A stretch of DNA of 9,278 nt. Origin: an uncultured Chloroflexota bacterium. Its GTDB lineage: Bacteria > Chloroflexota > Anaerolineae > Aggregatilineales > Phototrophicaceae. The position numbers were made by a program, and so were the translations under genes. The notes beneath the pieces were generated by a model that saw only the letters and a program-made list of their open reading frames with translations, searched no databases and was not told where the DNA came from. The stretch lies in NCBI GenBank assembly GCA_903904765.1, contig CAIVEA010000522.1, forward strand, positions 1 to 9,278, written 5' to 3'. Shown here in pieces: positions 1 to 6,188 of this stretch (its first letter is position 1; each line of letters starts with the position of its first letter).

Positions 1-37
1 CGTTGTTCTCTAACGTATTGCGGAAACCTCTACCGGC

Positions 38-1282
38 TTACTTTTGCAGAACGTTTTCGATCCAACCCTGCTCCATCGCCGTCACCCACGCAGCCGGCGG
101 TTCCGGGAGCGCAGCAGCGGCCAGTTCTTCTGTGGACAGCGTAGCAGGATGACGCTCAAACGCCGCAACAGCCGCCTGGAAGTCGCTCGAGTACACAGTC
201 GGCGAAATCGGCGACAGCCAGCCCCACTTCGTGGGATCGCTCATTTTCAACTGGAATTCTTCGCTCAGCATGAAATTAGCAATCACCATTGCGCCCGCTG
301 GATTCGGAGCATTGAAGGGGATGGTCACGAAGTTGTTGTTGGAAATCGTGCCCGTATCGAACACAAAAGTACGGATCGTTTCGGGGTATTTGCCTTCGAG
401 GATGTTGCTGGCAGCATTACCGGGGCCATAGCCCATATTGAAGGCGACTTCCTGATTAGCCAGCAGATCGGTCAGCACCGAGGCTTCGGGATAAGTTTCG
501 CCAGAACGCCACAGGTTCGGCTCCAGCCCATTCAAGTATTCCCAAACCTTCGGGGCATACTGGTCAAACACAGCCTGATCGAACGGGCCGAGGAACGCTT
601 CGGGGCCGCCCGCTGCCCAGTAAAACACATGGCGCAGGAACACGCTGCCGGTGAAATCGGGGATCGCCGGATAGGTGAACAAACCGGGGTTCGCTTCCAC
701 CCATGCTGCCAAATCTTCAAATGTCTTGGGAGGCGCATCACCCACCAGCGCCGTATTGTATTCCATGACAAACTGCGCGTGTCCCCACGGCGATTCATAG
801 CCTTCAACCGGTGTACCAAAGTCAAACGCCAATGACGGGTCTGCCCAATTCACGAATTTGGCATTCGGAATCGATTCTGACCATGGACCGTACAACAAAC
901 TAGCATCTTTCAACGTGCGGAAATTCTCGCCATTGATCCAGATCAGGTCAACCGACCCGGTCTTCACACCCGCAGCCGATTCATCAAGAATCTTGTTGAC
1001 CACATCGGCAGTATCAACCAGCGGTACGCGATTCAGGGTAACGCCATATAGCTCCTGTACACGCGCACCAATGTCATTGTCCACATCACTGTTGATCTTG
1101 TCCGAACCGCCCCACATGTGCCAGTTCACGGTCGTGCCTTTGGCAGCCGCAAGCACATCAGCCCATGTAGCATATCCGGGAACTTCACCCAACAATTCAT
1201 CCGAATCCTGTGCGGCTGTCGTGCTCAGAACCAGCATCATGAGCACCACCAAAATGAGGGTCATGCGTTTCATATCAAACAC
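38..1282 (-). CDS. ynjB: YnjB-type ABC transporter substrate-binding protein
   Basis: Extracytoplasmic solute receptor of an ABC importer; it should bind its ligand outside the membrane and deliver it to a permease and ATPase. Residues 1-24 form a Sec signal peptide (KR, hydrophobic core LILVVLMMLVL, then STTAA before QDS) with no lipobox cysteine. The mature start TVNWHMWGGSDKINS (51-65), TLNRVPLVDTADVV (82-95) and SVDLIWINGENF (110-121) are the conserved blocks of the YnjB family, and 414 aa is a normal length. The start is GTG at 1280-1282, placed 7 nt after AAGGAG (1290-1295); the in-frame ATG at 1271-1273 lies 16 nt from that site and is less likely. It follows the epimerase gene by 139 nt on the same strand. 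No YnjC/YnjD partner is seen; they may lie beyond the left edge, where AGAGG precedes the boundary on this strand. The ligand of the family is not firmly known. Confidence 0.9.
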   Translation of the reverse strand: MFDMKRMTLILVVLMMLVLSTTAAQDSDELLGEVPGYATWADVLAAAKGTTVNWHMWGGSDKINSDVDNDIGARVQELYGVTLNRVPLVDTADVVNKILDESAAGVKTGSVDLIWINGENFRTLKDASLLYGPWSESIPNAKFVNWADPSLAFDFGTPVEGYESPWGHAQFVMEYNTALVGDAPPKTFEDLAAWVEANPGLFTYPAIPDFTGSVFLRHVFYWAAGGPEAFLGPFDQAVFDQYAPKVWEYLNGLEPNLWRSGETYPEASVLTDLLANQEVAFNMGYGPGNAASNILEGKYPETIRTFVFDTGTISNNNFVTIPFNAPNPAGAMVIANFMLSEEFQLKMSDPTKWGWLSPISPTVYSSDFQAAVAAFERHPATLSTEELAAAALPEPPAAWVTAMEQGWIENVLQK

Positions 1283-1289
1283 AGTAATT

Positions 1290-1295
1290 CTCCTT
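1290..1295 (-). promoter_or_regulatory. Ribosome binding site fixing the GTG start of ynjB
   Basis: AAGGAG on the minus strand, 7 nt before GTG (1280-1282) and 16 nt before the downstream ATG (1271-1273). The spacing favours GTG. Confidence 0.7.
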
Positions 1296-1385
1296 AGATT
1301 TCTTCATCACGGGTTCATTGCAGACGAACATTTTCAGCAGTTCAATCCATCGCCCACTCCCCACTCACACTTTCACCAATATGGA

Positions 1386-1405
1386 CAACGCTGTTTCAGC
1401 GATTG
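1386..1405 (-). other. Intercistronic stem-loop between epimerase and ynjB
   Basis: CGCTG/CAGCG with a 3-nt loop, extended by three further pairs across a one-base bulge (A1402), giving about 8 bp. No T-run follows on the minus strand, so it is not a canonical terminator. It sits just after the epimerase stop codon. A second, weaker hairpin (1416-1430, GTTG...CAAC) overlaps that stop. Such hairpins between co-transcribed genes can protect the upstream mRNA; this role is inference. Confidence 0.4.
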
Positions 1406-1421
1406 CACCCCCACAGTTGTT

Positions 1422-2264
1422 TCAAGCAACCTCATGCCGCAGCAGAGCCAGCGCCCGTGCCACATCACCATCCTCATCAGCCACCAGTGACCGCCATGTG
1501 TTCACCGTGCGTCCGGTTTCAGATTGAGGATTCGGGAAACACTCAATAACCAGCGGGCCACCATATCCAACCGTATCTAGTGCTTGCTTGATTTCTGCCC
1601 ACCGGATATGCCCACCGCCGGGTGGTTTGCGGTTGCTATCCGCACAATGAAAATGGCCTAGCTTGCTACCCGCTAGTAGGATTGCAGCAGGCAAATGATC
1701 TTCTTCCATATTCATGTGGTAGGTGTCGAGTTGGAGTTTGACCGAAGGATGGTTGACGAGCGATAGATAGTCCAACCCCTCGGCTACGGTGTTGAAAATA
1801 TAGGTTTCAAAGCGATTGATAATCTCGATACAGAGCGTGATATTCTGATCTTTTGCAGTGGCGGCGACTGATTGGATGGCTTTTGCGCTGCGCTCATAGT
1901 ACGGACGGAGATCACGATCTGGGGGAAAATGCAACCAAGGGACGTAAGGCAACCCACCCAATATAGGACTGCCCAATTTTGCAGCCGTTTCGACACACCT
2001 TTTCAGATACTCAATACCCTTTTGACGGGTCGCTTCATCCGGGCTGGTAATATCTTTATCCAGCGGAAGCCCCATGCTGGCAAATACGTTCAATCCATAT
2101 TGGTCAAGCTCAGCACGCATAGCAGCAATCGGCGTATCTGGCCCAGATATGAGTGAAATGTCCACTGCATCGAACCCGATACGATGTGCCGTTGCAAAGG
2201 CACTCTTTTGCTCATCAGACCAATTCGTCAACCAGTAGAAAATCTCGATACCCACTTGACGCAT
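1422..2264 (-). CDS. Sugar epimerase/isomerase, D-tagatose 3-epimerase-like TIM barrel
   Basis: Xylose-isomerase-like TIM-barrel enzyme (AP endonuclease 2 superfamily), cytoplasmic, expected to epimerise or isomerise a ketose or related hydroxy-keto compound using a divalent metal. Candidate metal ligands are E147 (CIEIINRFE), D180 (LQLDTYHMNMEE), H206 (GHFHCADSNR) and E241 (VIECF). E153, H183 and R212 match the substrate-contacting residues. These seven correspond, at a constant offset of five, to E152, D185, H211, E246, E158, H188 and R217 of Pseudomonas cichorii D-tagatose 3-epimerase as I recall that structure. The length, 280 aa, is typical. Hydroxypyruvate isomerase-type or 3-keto-sugar epimerases share this fold, so the substrate is open. 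The start ATG (2262-2264) has only a weak AAGTGA before it. It is the first gene of the leftward unit and diverges from the GntR regulator. Confidence 0.88.
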   Translation of the reverse strand: MRQVGIEIFYWLTNWSDEQKSAFATAHRIGFDAVDISLISGPDTPIAAMRAELDQYGLNVFASMGLPLDKDITSPDEATRQKGIEYLKRCVETAAKLGSPILGGLPYVPWLHFPPDRDLRPYYERSAKAIQSVAATAKDQNITLCIEIINRFETYIFNTVAEGLDYLSLVNHPSVKLQLDTYHMNMEEDHLPAAILLAGSKLGHFHCADSNRKPPGGGHIRWAEIKQALDTVGYGGPLVIECFPNPQSETGRTVNTWRSLVADEDGDVARALALLRHEVA

Positions 2265-2310
2265 AATATCACTTTTGGGATAAGAAATCTAAAATTTCTG
2301 TTGCAGGTTT

Positions 2311-2338
2311 AGGATAGCACTGATTGAATATTTGTCAA
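2311..2338 (-). promoter_or_regulatory. Promoter of the leftward epimerase-ynjB unit
   Basis: On the minus strand: perfect -35 TTGACA (2333-2338), 16-bp spacer, and -10 TATCCT (2311-2316) preceded by TGC, an extended -10. Transcription would start near 2304, leaving a leader of about 40 nt before the ATG at 2264. The -35 lies wholly inside the inverted repeat at 2330-2343. Confidence 0.65.
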
Positions 2339-2343
2339 CAAAT
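2330..2343. promoter_or_regulatory. Candidate GntR operator, inverted repeat
   Basis: ATTTGT-CA-ACAAAT, six perfect pairs around a 2-bp centre. The GT-N2-AC core resembles operators of FCD-type GntR regulators such as UxuR/ExuR (known sites of the form TTGGTATACCAA). It covers the -35 box of the epimerase promoter, so binding would block RNA polymerase there. The divergent gene next to it encodes a GntR/FCD protein, the obvious candidate ligand-responsive repressor. That this protein binds here is inference. Confidence 0.55.
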
Positions 2344-2417
2344 TGCTGACATGCTGCCCCATCATCCCCTTTTCGCCTCCCCTATACATAGAATTCGGCA
2401 AGAGACAGGGCAGAAAC

Positions 2418-2446
2418 TTGACATATACGCTAATAAAGCCTACCAT
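2418..2446 (+). promoter_or_regulatory. Promoter of the gntR-MFS-CoA-transferase unit
   Basis: Perfect -35 TTGACA (2418-2423), 17-bp spacer, -10 TACCAT (2441-2446, four of six consensus bases). Predicted start near 2453, giving a leader of about 50 nt. It lies about 75 bp from the operator-like repeat, too far for direct occlusion from that site alone. Confidence 0.55.
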
Positions 2447-2467
2447 ACTCACAGTTTCGCAAATCCT

Positions 2468-2488
2468 GTGAAATTTCAGATTTTTCAC
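2468..2488 (+). promoter_or_regulatory. Inverted repeats in the gntR leader
   Basis: TGAAATTTCA (2469-2478) is a perfect 10-bp palindrome. The same left arm, GTGAAA (2468-2473), is also complementary to TTTCAC (2483-2488) with a 9-nt loop. It lies between the predicted transcription start and the first codon of the regulator. It could be a second protein site or a leader hairpin; neither is shown. Confidence 0.3.
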
Positions 2489-2505
2489 GTCGTCGGTCAT
2501 TATAG

Positions 2506-3207
2506 GTGAAGCAGTTGGATACCCAGAACAAGGCTTTGAAGCCCGTTTCAATCCCCATGCTCAACGAGGTTGTTTATGCCCAAATCCGTGAGCGCATCCT
2601 CAGTCACGATTTCATGCCGGGTCAGCGTTTGGATCTGACAGAACTCGAACAGCAGATGCAGGTTAGCCGCACCCCCCTCAAAGACGCGCTCAGCCATCTC
2701 GAGTTAGAAGGTCTGGTCTATATTCACCCCCGCCGCGGCACCTTTGTTGCGCCAGTGGATGTCCCCAAACTCGATGAAGCCTACAAAGTGCGAAGTGCCT
2801 ATGAACTCTATGTGGCGCTTTGCTTGTTCAAATACCTTACGCCGGAAGACTATGCCTTTTTTCAGTCCGTGCGCGAACAAATGGATGATCTAGCCAATCG
2901 CCGCGACTGGCAAGCCGTATCGGCGGACTATCTCAAACTAGATCAGATGCTCCACGAACGCCTAGTACTGCGTGGAGGGCCTCCGCGCATGTTCCAGTTG
3001 TACCAGCAAACCAATGTTCATCTATACCTGCGGTTGGTGGTTCCTCATTTTACACATCGTGACTTTGAGGCGACCCATTTTGAGCATGAGCAAATCTTTG
3101 AAGCACTGGCGAGCCAAACTCCAGATCGCCTCAATGCTGCGCTGCTCAACCATCTCGAAGGATCGCGGTTCAGAGCCTGCCAAGCCTTTAACCGATCTCT
3201 CAAATAG
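2506..3207 (+). CDS. GntR family regulator, FadR/FCD subfamily
   Basis: DNA-binding transcription factor. An N-terminal winged helix-turn-helix spans about residues 18-84: VVYAQIRERILSHDFMPG, then LTELEQQMQVSRTPLKDAL with the typical VSRTP recognition helix, then the wing HPRRGTFVAP. The C-terminal all-helical FCD domain (about 90-228) keeps D146, H150, H194 and H216, consistent with the metal site that many FCD regulators use with carboxylate ligands. Length 233 aa is normal. A TAG lies directly upstream in frame (2503-2505), so translation cannot begin earlier. GTG at 2506 has no Shine-Dalgarno, whereas AGGTGA (2504-2509) fits a TTG start at 2515 that would give 230 aa. It is the first gene of the rightward unit, 35 nt before the MFS gene, and probably controls the divergent promoters. 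Confidence 0.92.
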   Translation: MKQLDTQNKALKPVSIPMLNEVVYAQIRERILSHDFMPGQRLDLTELEQQMQVSRTPLKDALSHLELEGLVYIHPRRGTFVAPVDVPKLDEAYKVRSAYELYVALCLFKYLTPEDYAFFQSVREQMDDLANRRDWQAVSADYLKLDQMLHERLVLRGGPPRMFQLYQQTNVHLYLRLVVPHFTHRDFEATHFEHEQIFEALASQTPDRLNAALLNHLEGSRFRACQAFNRSLK

Positions 3208-3242
3208 CCTTTCACACAGCACAAACACGAGCGAACCACACC

Positions 3243-4430
3243 ATGACGGTCATGTCGACGCTTCAAAAACGAGTTGTGCTGTTGGGATGGCTAACCTACG
3301 CCAGCTACTATCTTGGTCGTGTCAATCTGGCGACTGCCCTACCAGCTATGCAAGCGGAACTTGGATGGCGACCGGAGCAATCAGGCGTATTTGCAAGTGC
3401 AACACTCTGGACATACGCATTAGGGCAAATCTTCAATGGTTGGTTGGGAGAACGCATACAGGCACGCTGGATGGTGTTTTTCGGCATTGCAGGTTCCACC
3501 GTCATAAACCTCATTATGGCGTTCACGACCAACTATCCCATTCTAATTGGACTGGCGCTCGTTAATGGCTTTCTGCAAGCGATGGGATGGGGGCCGATTC
3601 TCCGAACAATTAGCTCTGTTTTATCCGCCGATCAGCGCGAACGGATTGCCGGGGTGATGGGAGCGTCCTACATCATTGGCAATACGCTCACATGGGTGAT
3701 TACCAGTCTTTTGCTCAGCAGCGGACACTGGCAATCAGTATTCATTATCCCGCCATTACTGATGCTCGTTATCGGCCTTCTCTGGTTGCGGTTTTGTCCT
3801 CCGATCCATCCCACTCAGACCGTTGCCACGCCCGTACAGCCAATTCAGTTACGTTCAACCATCAAGCACTTGTGGGGGTTCTTACTCACAGCTCTGATCG
3901 CTGGTGCGCTCATCAATGGGGCACTACTCTTTGCCCCCACTTTCATCGCGCAGACTCTGCCGCTGGATCAAGCGGCTCTGACAGCCGTTGTATTTCCTCT
4001 ATTTGGCCTTCTGGGAACAATCTGGCTCAACAATCTAATTTTGCGCCGCGCTAAGGGCAGCAACCTGCGCCGAATTGTCATTTTGCTCGGCCTCGCAGCC
4101 GCAGCACGCGGGTTAGCCTTCATCCTCCCGCCGTCCACCCTCACAGCAATCCTATTACTGGGCGCGATGGGAATCACATCCTATGCGCTCACGAATATGC
4201 TCTTATCGGCTGTCCCCCTACTCTATTCCCATCTCGGAACCTCCATGATTGCAGGTCTGATGGATTCTACACACAGTATTGGCGGGGCACTGGGCAGCAT
4301 GATGGTCGGAATTCTACTACCAATGGGCTGGTCATCCGTCTTTTTGCTGTGGTTGCTGCTGCCGCTATTGGCGATTGTTCTGGTGATTGCCACTTCACCG
4401 GATCGCCAGCAGATGCACACACCCACATAA
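3243..4430 (+). CDS. MFS transporter resembling organophosphate:phosphate antiporters
   Basis: Inner-membrane secondary transporter of 395 aa with about 12 hydrophobic helices and a polar central loop around 184-206. The first helix ends in YYLGRVNLATALPAM (22-36) and helix 4 has LQAMGWGPILR (111-121). Both resemble GlpT/UhpT-type organophosphate antiporters (GlpT YLVRKNFALAMPY and GMGWPP). R26 aligns with the substrate arginine R45 of GlpT. By my hand alignment of helix 7 (ALINGALLFAPTF, 222-234) the position of the second substrate arginine, R269, holds I224. A doubly phosphate-coordinating site is therefore unlikely, and a mono-anion such as a carboxylate or sugar acid is more plausible. 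It shares a unit with the regulator (35 nt upstream) and the CoA-transferase (90 nt downstream). ATG codons at 3243 and 3252 are both possible starts; neither has a strong ribosome site. Confidence 0.88.
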   Translation: MTVMSTLQKRVVLLGWLTYASYYLGRVNLATALPAMQAELGWRPEQSGVFASATLWTYALGQIFNGWLGERIQARWMVFFGIAGSTVINLIMAFTTNYPILIGLALVNGFLQAMGWGPILRTISSVLSADQRERIAGVMGASYIIGNTLTWVITSLLLSSGHWQSVFIIPPLLMLVIGLLWLRFCPPIHPTQTVATPVQPIQLRSTIKHLWGFLLTALIAGALINGALLFAPTFIAQTLPLDQAALTAVVFPLFGLLGTIWLNNLILRRAKGSNLRRIVILLGLAAAARGLAFILPPSTLTAILLLGAMGITSYALTNMLLSAVPLLYSHLGTSMIAGLMDSTHSIGGALGSMMVGILLPMGWSSVFLLWLLLPLLAIVLVIATSPDRQQMHTPT

Positions 4431-4441
4431 CCGTCCTAAAA

Positions 4442-4457
4442 CCCGCTTAATTGCGGG
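4442..4457. other. Short GC hairpin between MFS and CoA-transferase genes
   Basis: CCCGC-TTAATT-GCGGG, five GC pairs with a 6-nt loop, 11 nt after the MFS stop codon. No T-run follows on either strand, so transcription probably continues into the CoA-transferase gene. It may act as an intercistronic mRNA element. Confidence 0.35.
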
Positions 4458-4520
4458 CGCATAACCGCCGTTCTAAGAGTGTTTTTGAGAAGTTGAACCT
4501 TTAGAAAGTGAGTCATTTTC

Positions 4521-5714
4521 ATGCCCACACCACTCGATGGCATTCGCATTATTGACCAGACACAAGCACTTGCCGGCCCATACTGCGCGATGATATTAGG
4601 TGATCTGGGCGCAGAAGTCATCAAAATCGAACGTCCCGACACCGGAGATCAATCCCGCACATGGGGGCCGCCATTTATCGGTGGCGAAAGTACCTACTAT
4701 CTGGCAGTGAATCGCAACAAGCGCAGCATCACGCTTAATGTTACCCACCCGCAGGGACAAGAGGTGCTGTATAAGCTGATCGCCAGTGGAGATGTGTTTA
4801 TGACCAACATCGCCACCAACGCCTCTCTGAAAAAATACAGATTGGATTACGACACGCTCCATGCTCTAAACCCTCGCCTGATCTATGCGTCCATTAGCGG
4901 ATACGGGAGAGTTGGCTCGCGGGCAGATCAGTTTGGTTATGATTTGGTGGCTCAAGGCGAATCCGGGGTGATGTCCATTACGGGAAACCCGGGGCAAGGC
5001 CCGTTGCGTTTTCCGACACCAATTGCAGATATGACCTGCGGCTTATTTACAGCGATCGGTATTCTGGCTGCGCTCGAAACACGTCACAAAACGGGCGACG
5101 GTCAAATGCTGGATATGTCTCTCCAAGAAGGCCAGATGACGTGGCTAGAGAACTACGCAGGTGCCTATTTTGCAACCGGAGAAGTTCCCGTCCAGTTCGG
5201 CAACCGTCACCCACAAATTGCGCCCTATGAACCTGTGCAAGCCAATGATGGACGCTGGTTTATTCTGGGTGTCGGTTCAGATAATACATGGGTCAAATTC
5301 TGTAGCATTGCGGGACTGGAGTCGCTGGCAGATGATCCGCGCTTCAAAACGAACGCCGATCGAGTACGAAACTACGAAGCACTCATGCCCCATGTCCGGG
5401 AAGCACTCCGTAAACATACCGCCGATACGTGGTTATTACTCCTGCGCGAAGCGGATGTCCCTGTAGGGAAGATTAATACTGTTGCAGAAGCACTTGCAGA
5501 CCCACACCTGCTCGAACGTCATTTCATCGTTGAACTTGAACATCCAACGCTCGGTTCGCTCAAATCGCTTGCGACACCGATCCACATGTCTGAAACACCA
5601 CTCCGGTATGATCGCCATCCACCACTTTTAGGTGAGCAAACAGAGGAGATTTTGCACGAACTAGGCTATTCACCGAACGATATAGTAGCCATGCGTGAGA
5701 ACAGGGTCATCTAA
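4521..5714 (+). CDS. CaiB/BaiF class III CoA-transferase
   Basis: Cytoplasmic enzyme moving CoA between an acyl-CoA donor and a carboxylic acid acceptor. N-terminal LDGIRIIDQTQALAGPYCAM and LGDLGAEVIKIERPDTGDQSR (about 5-46), NRNKRSITLNV (64-74) and the ISGYGR block (125-130) are family hallmarks. The catalytic aspartate is D170 in PIADMTCGLFTAIGILAAL, equivalent to D169 of formyl-CoA transferase. TGDGQMLDMSL (191-201) follows as usual. Length 397 aa is standard and the C-terminus is complete. The acyl group cannot be deduced: oxalate, succinate, itaconate, carnitine and 2-hydroxyacid enzymes look alike at this level. As the last gene of the rightward unit after an MFS importer and an FCD regulator, it probably activates the imported acid or its product. 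Start ATG 4521 has a weak AGTGAG 8 nt upstream. Confidence 0.93.
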   Translation: MPTPLDGIRIIDQTQALAGPYCAMILGDLGAEVIKIERPDTGDQSRTWGPPFIGGESTYYLAVNRNKRSITLNVTHPQGQEVLYKLIASGDVFMTNIATNASLKKYRLDYDTLHALNPRLIYASISGYGRVGSRADQFGYDLVAQGESGVMSITGNPGQGPLRFPTPIADMTCGLFTAIGILAALETRHKTGDGQMLDMSLQEGQMTWLENYAGAYFATGEVPVQFGNRHPQIAPYEPVQANDGRWFILGVGSDNTWVKFCSIAGLESLADDPRFKTNADRVRNYEALMPHVREALRKHTADTWLLLLREADVPVGKINTVAEALADPHLLERHFIVELEHPTLGSLKSLATPIHMSETPLRYDRHPPLLGEQTEEILHELGYSPNDIVAMRENRVI

Positions 5715-5815
5715 AGCAGAGAATAGAAGTACAGCTATAAACTCAACGAAGTGACTCGCCCCCATGACAGCCCACTGTCCCATTGGGGCTGGGCTATGAT
5801 TCGCTATTATCCTTG

Positions 5816-5839
5816 AAAACCGCTTTAACAGCAGTTTTT
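5816..5839 (+). terminator. Possible intrinsic terminator after the CoA-transferase
   Basis: AAAAC-C-GCT / AGC-A-GTTTT with a 5-nt loop (TTAAC) and one C-A mismatch, ending in a run of five T (5835-5839). It lies about 100 nt after the CoA-transferase stop. The stem is AT-rich and weak. The A-run on the left arm means it could work in both directions, and leftward traffic from the SH3b locus also ends nearby. Confidence 0.35.
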
Positions 5840-5918
5840 CATTTCTTCGCCTCTCAGCCCCTCAGCCATGCGATAATCACCGGAAATCTGTTACATACGC
5901 GGAATGCTTGCGCTGGAA

Positions 5919-5944
5919 TCTGCGCGAACGCAGACATAGTCTGC
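5919..5944. repeat. Two overlapping inverted repeats sharing one arm
   Basis: TCTGCG (5919-5924) pairs with CGCAGA (5929-5934) over a CGAA loop. The overlapping segment GCAGAC (5930-5935) pairs with GTCTGC (5939-5944) over an ATA loop. The two hairpins are mutually exclusive because the middle arm serves both. It lies in the non-coding stretch 5715-5999, downstream of both the CoA-transferase and the SH3b reading frame. No T-run follows either hairpin. Confidence 0.45.
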
Positions 5945-5999
5945 CATACGGCTACATTCCGGGTCACTTGATCCACATCAGTGCCTAGTGTATCCACGG

Positions 6000-6188
6000 T
6001 TACCCGCAGTCACCATCCAACCTCAGGTAGCCTGCTGACAGCCACCCCTGCTGGCTGCCGTAGACCACTTGCAACCATTTGCCAGAACGTGCTAATGCGC
6101 TGAGCGTCATCTGGTACGGCACGAGCCTCAGTATTGCGCTATTCGCATCGGGTGCTGCACGCAAGTTCAGAATGTGTGTGGTGGTCAC
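6000..6188 (-). pseudogene. Detached SH3b domain, C-terminal remnant of a secreted protein
   Basis: A 62-residue frame that is almost wholly one bacterial SH3 domain: NLRAAPDANSAILRLVPY (8-25), LSALARSGKWLQVVYG (29-44), QQGWLSAGYLRL (47-58), ending DGDCG. SH3b domains of this kind bind cell-wall or surface polymers and normally sit behind a signal peptide. This frame has none, and its only possible start is GTG 6186-6188, overlapping the TGA of the upstream frame (GTGA overlap). The upstream frame carries signal peptide and beta-helix strands, and Chloroflexota proteins joining LREAV beta-helix repeats to a C-terminal SH3b are a familiar layout. The best reading is the tail of that protein, put out of frame by an indel or internal deletion. 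A separate, translationally coupled cytoplasmic protein is possible but less likely. Confidence 0.6.

Noticed and set aside
44..835. Long open frame (263 codons) on the plus strand opposite the substrate-binding protein gene
   Set aside because: Arg/His-rich translation without recognisable domain or ribosome site; it is the antisense shadow of a clearly conserved gene.
858..1490. Open frame of 210 codons on the plus strand
   Set aside because: Runs antisense across the start of the receptor gene and the intergenic hairpins; low-complexity Ser/Thr-rich product, no motif and no ribosome site.
2972..3565. Plus-strand frame of 197 codons bridging the regulator and MFS genes
   Set aside because: Overlaps two well-supported genes in another frame and resembles no domain.
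3692..4054. Plus-strand frame of 120 codons inside the MFS gene
   Set aside because: Alternative frame of a membrane protein gene, with no domain or start signals.
4442..4457. CCCGC...GCGGG hairpin as a transcription terminator
   Set aside because: No T-run on either side and a co-directional gene follows within 65 nt; kept only as an intercistronic hairpin.
5768..5791. CAGCCC...GGGCTG inverted repeat downstream of the CoA-transferase
   Set aside because: Long 12-nt loop, no T-run, alternative registers possible; not distinguishable from chance.
5783..5971. Open frame of 62 codons on the plus strand in the non-coding stretch
   Set aside because: No ribosome site, no motif, and it crosses the terminator-like hairpin and the overlapping inverted repeats.
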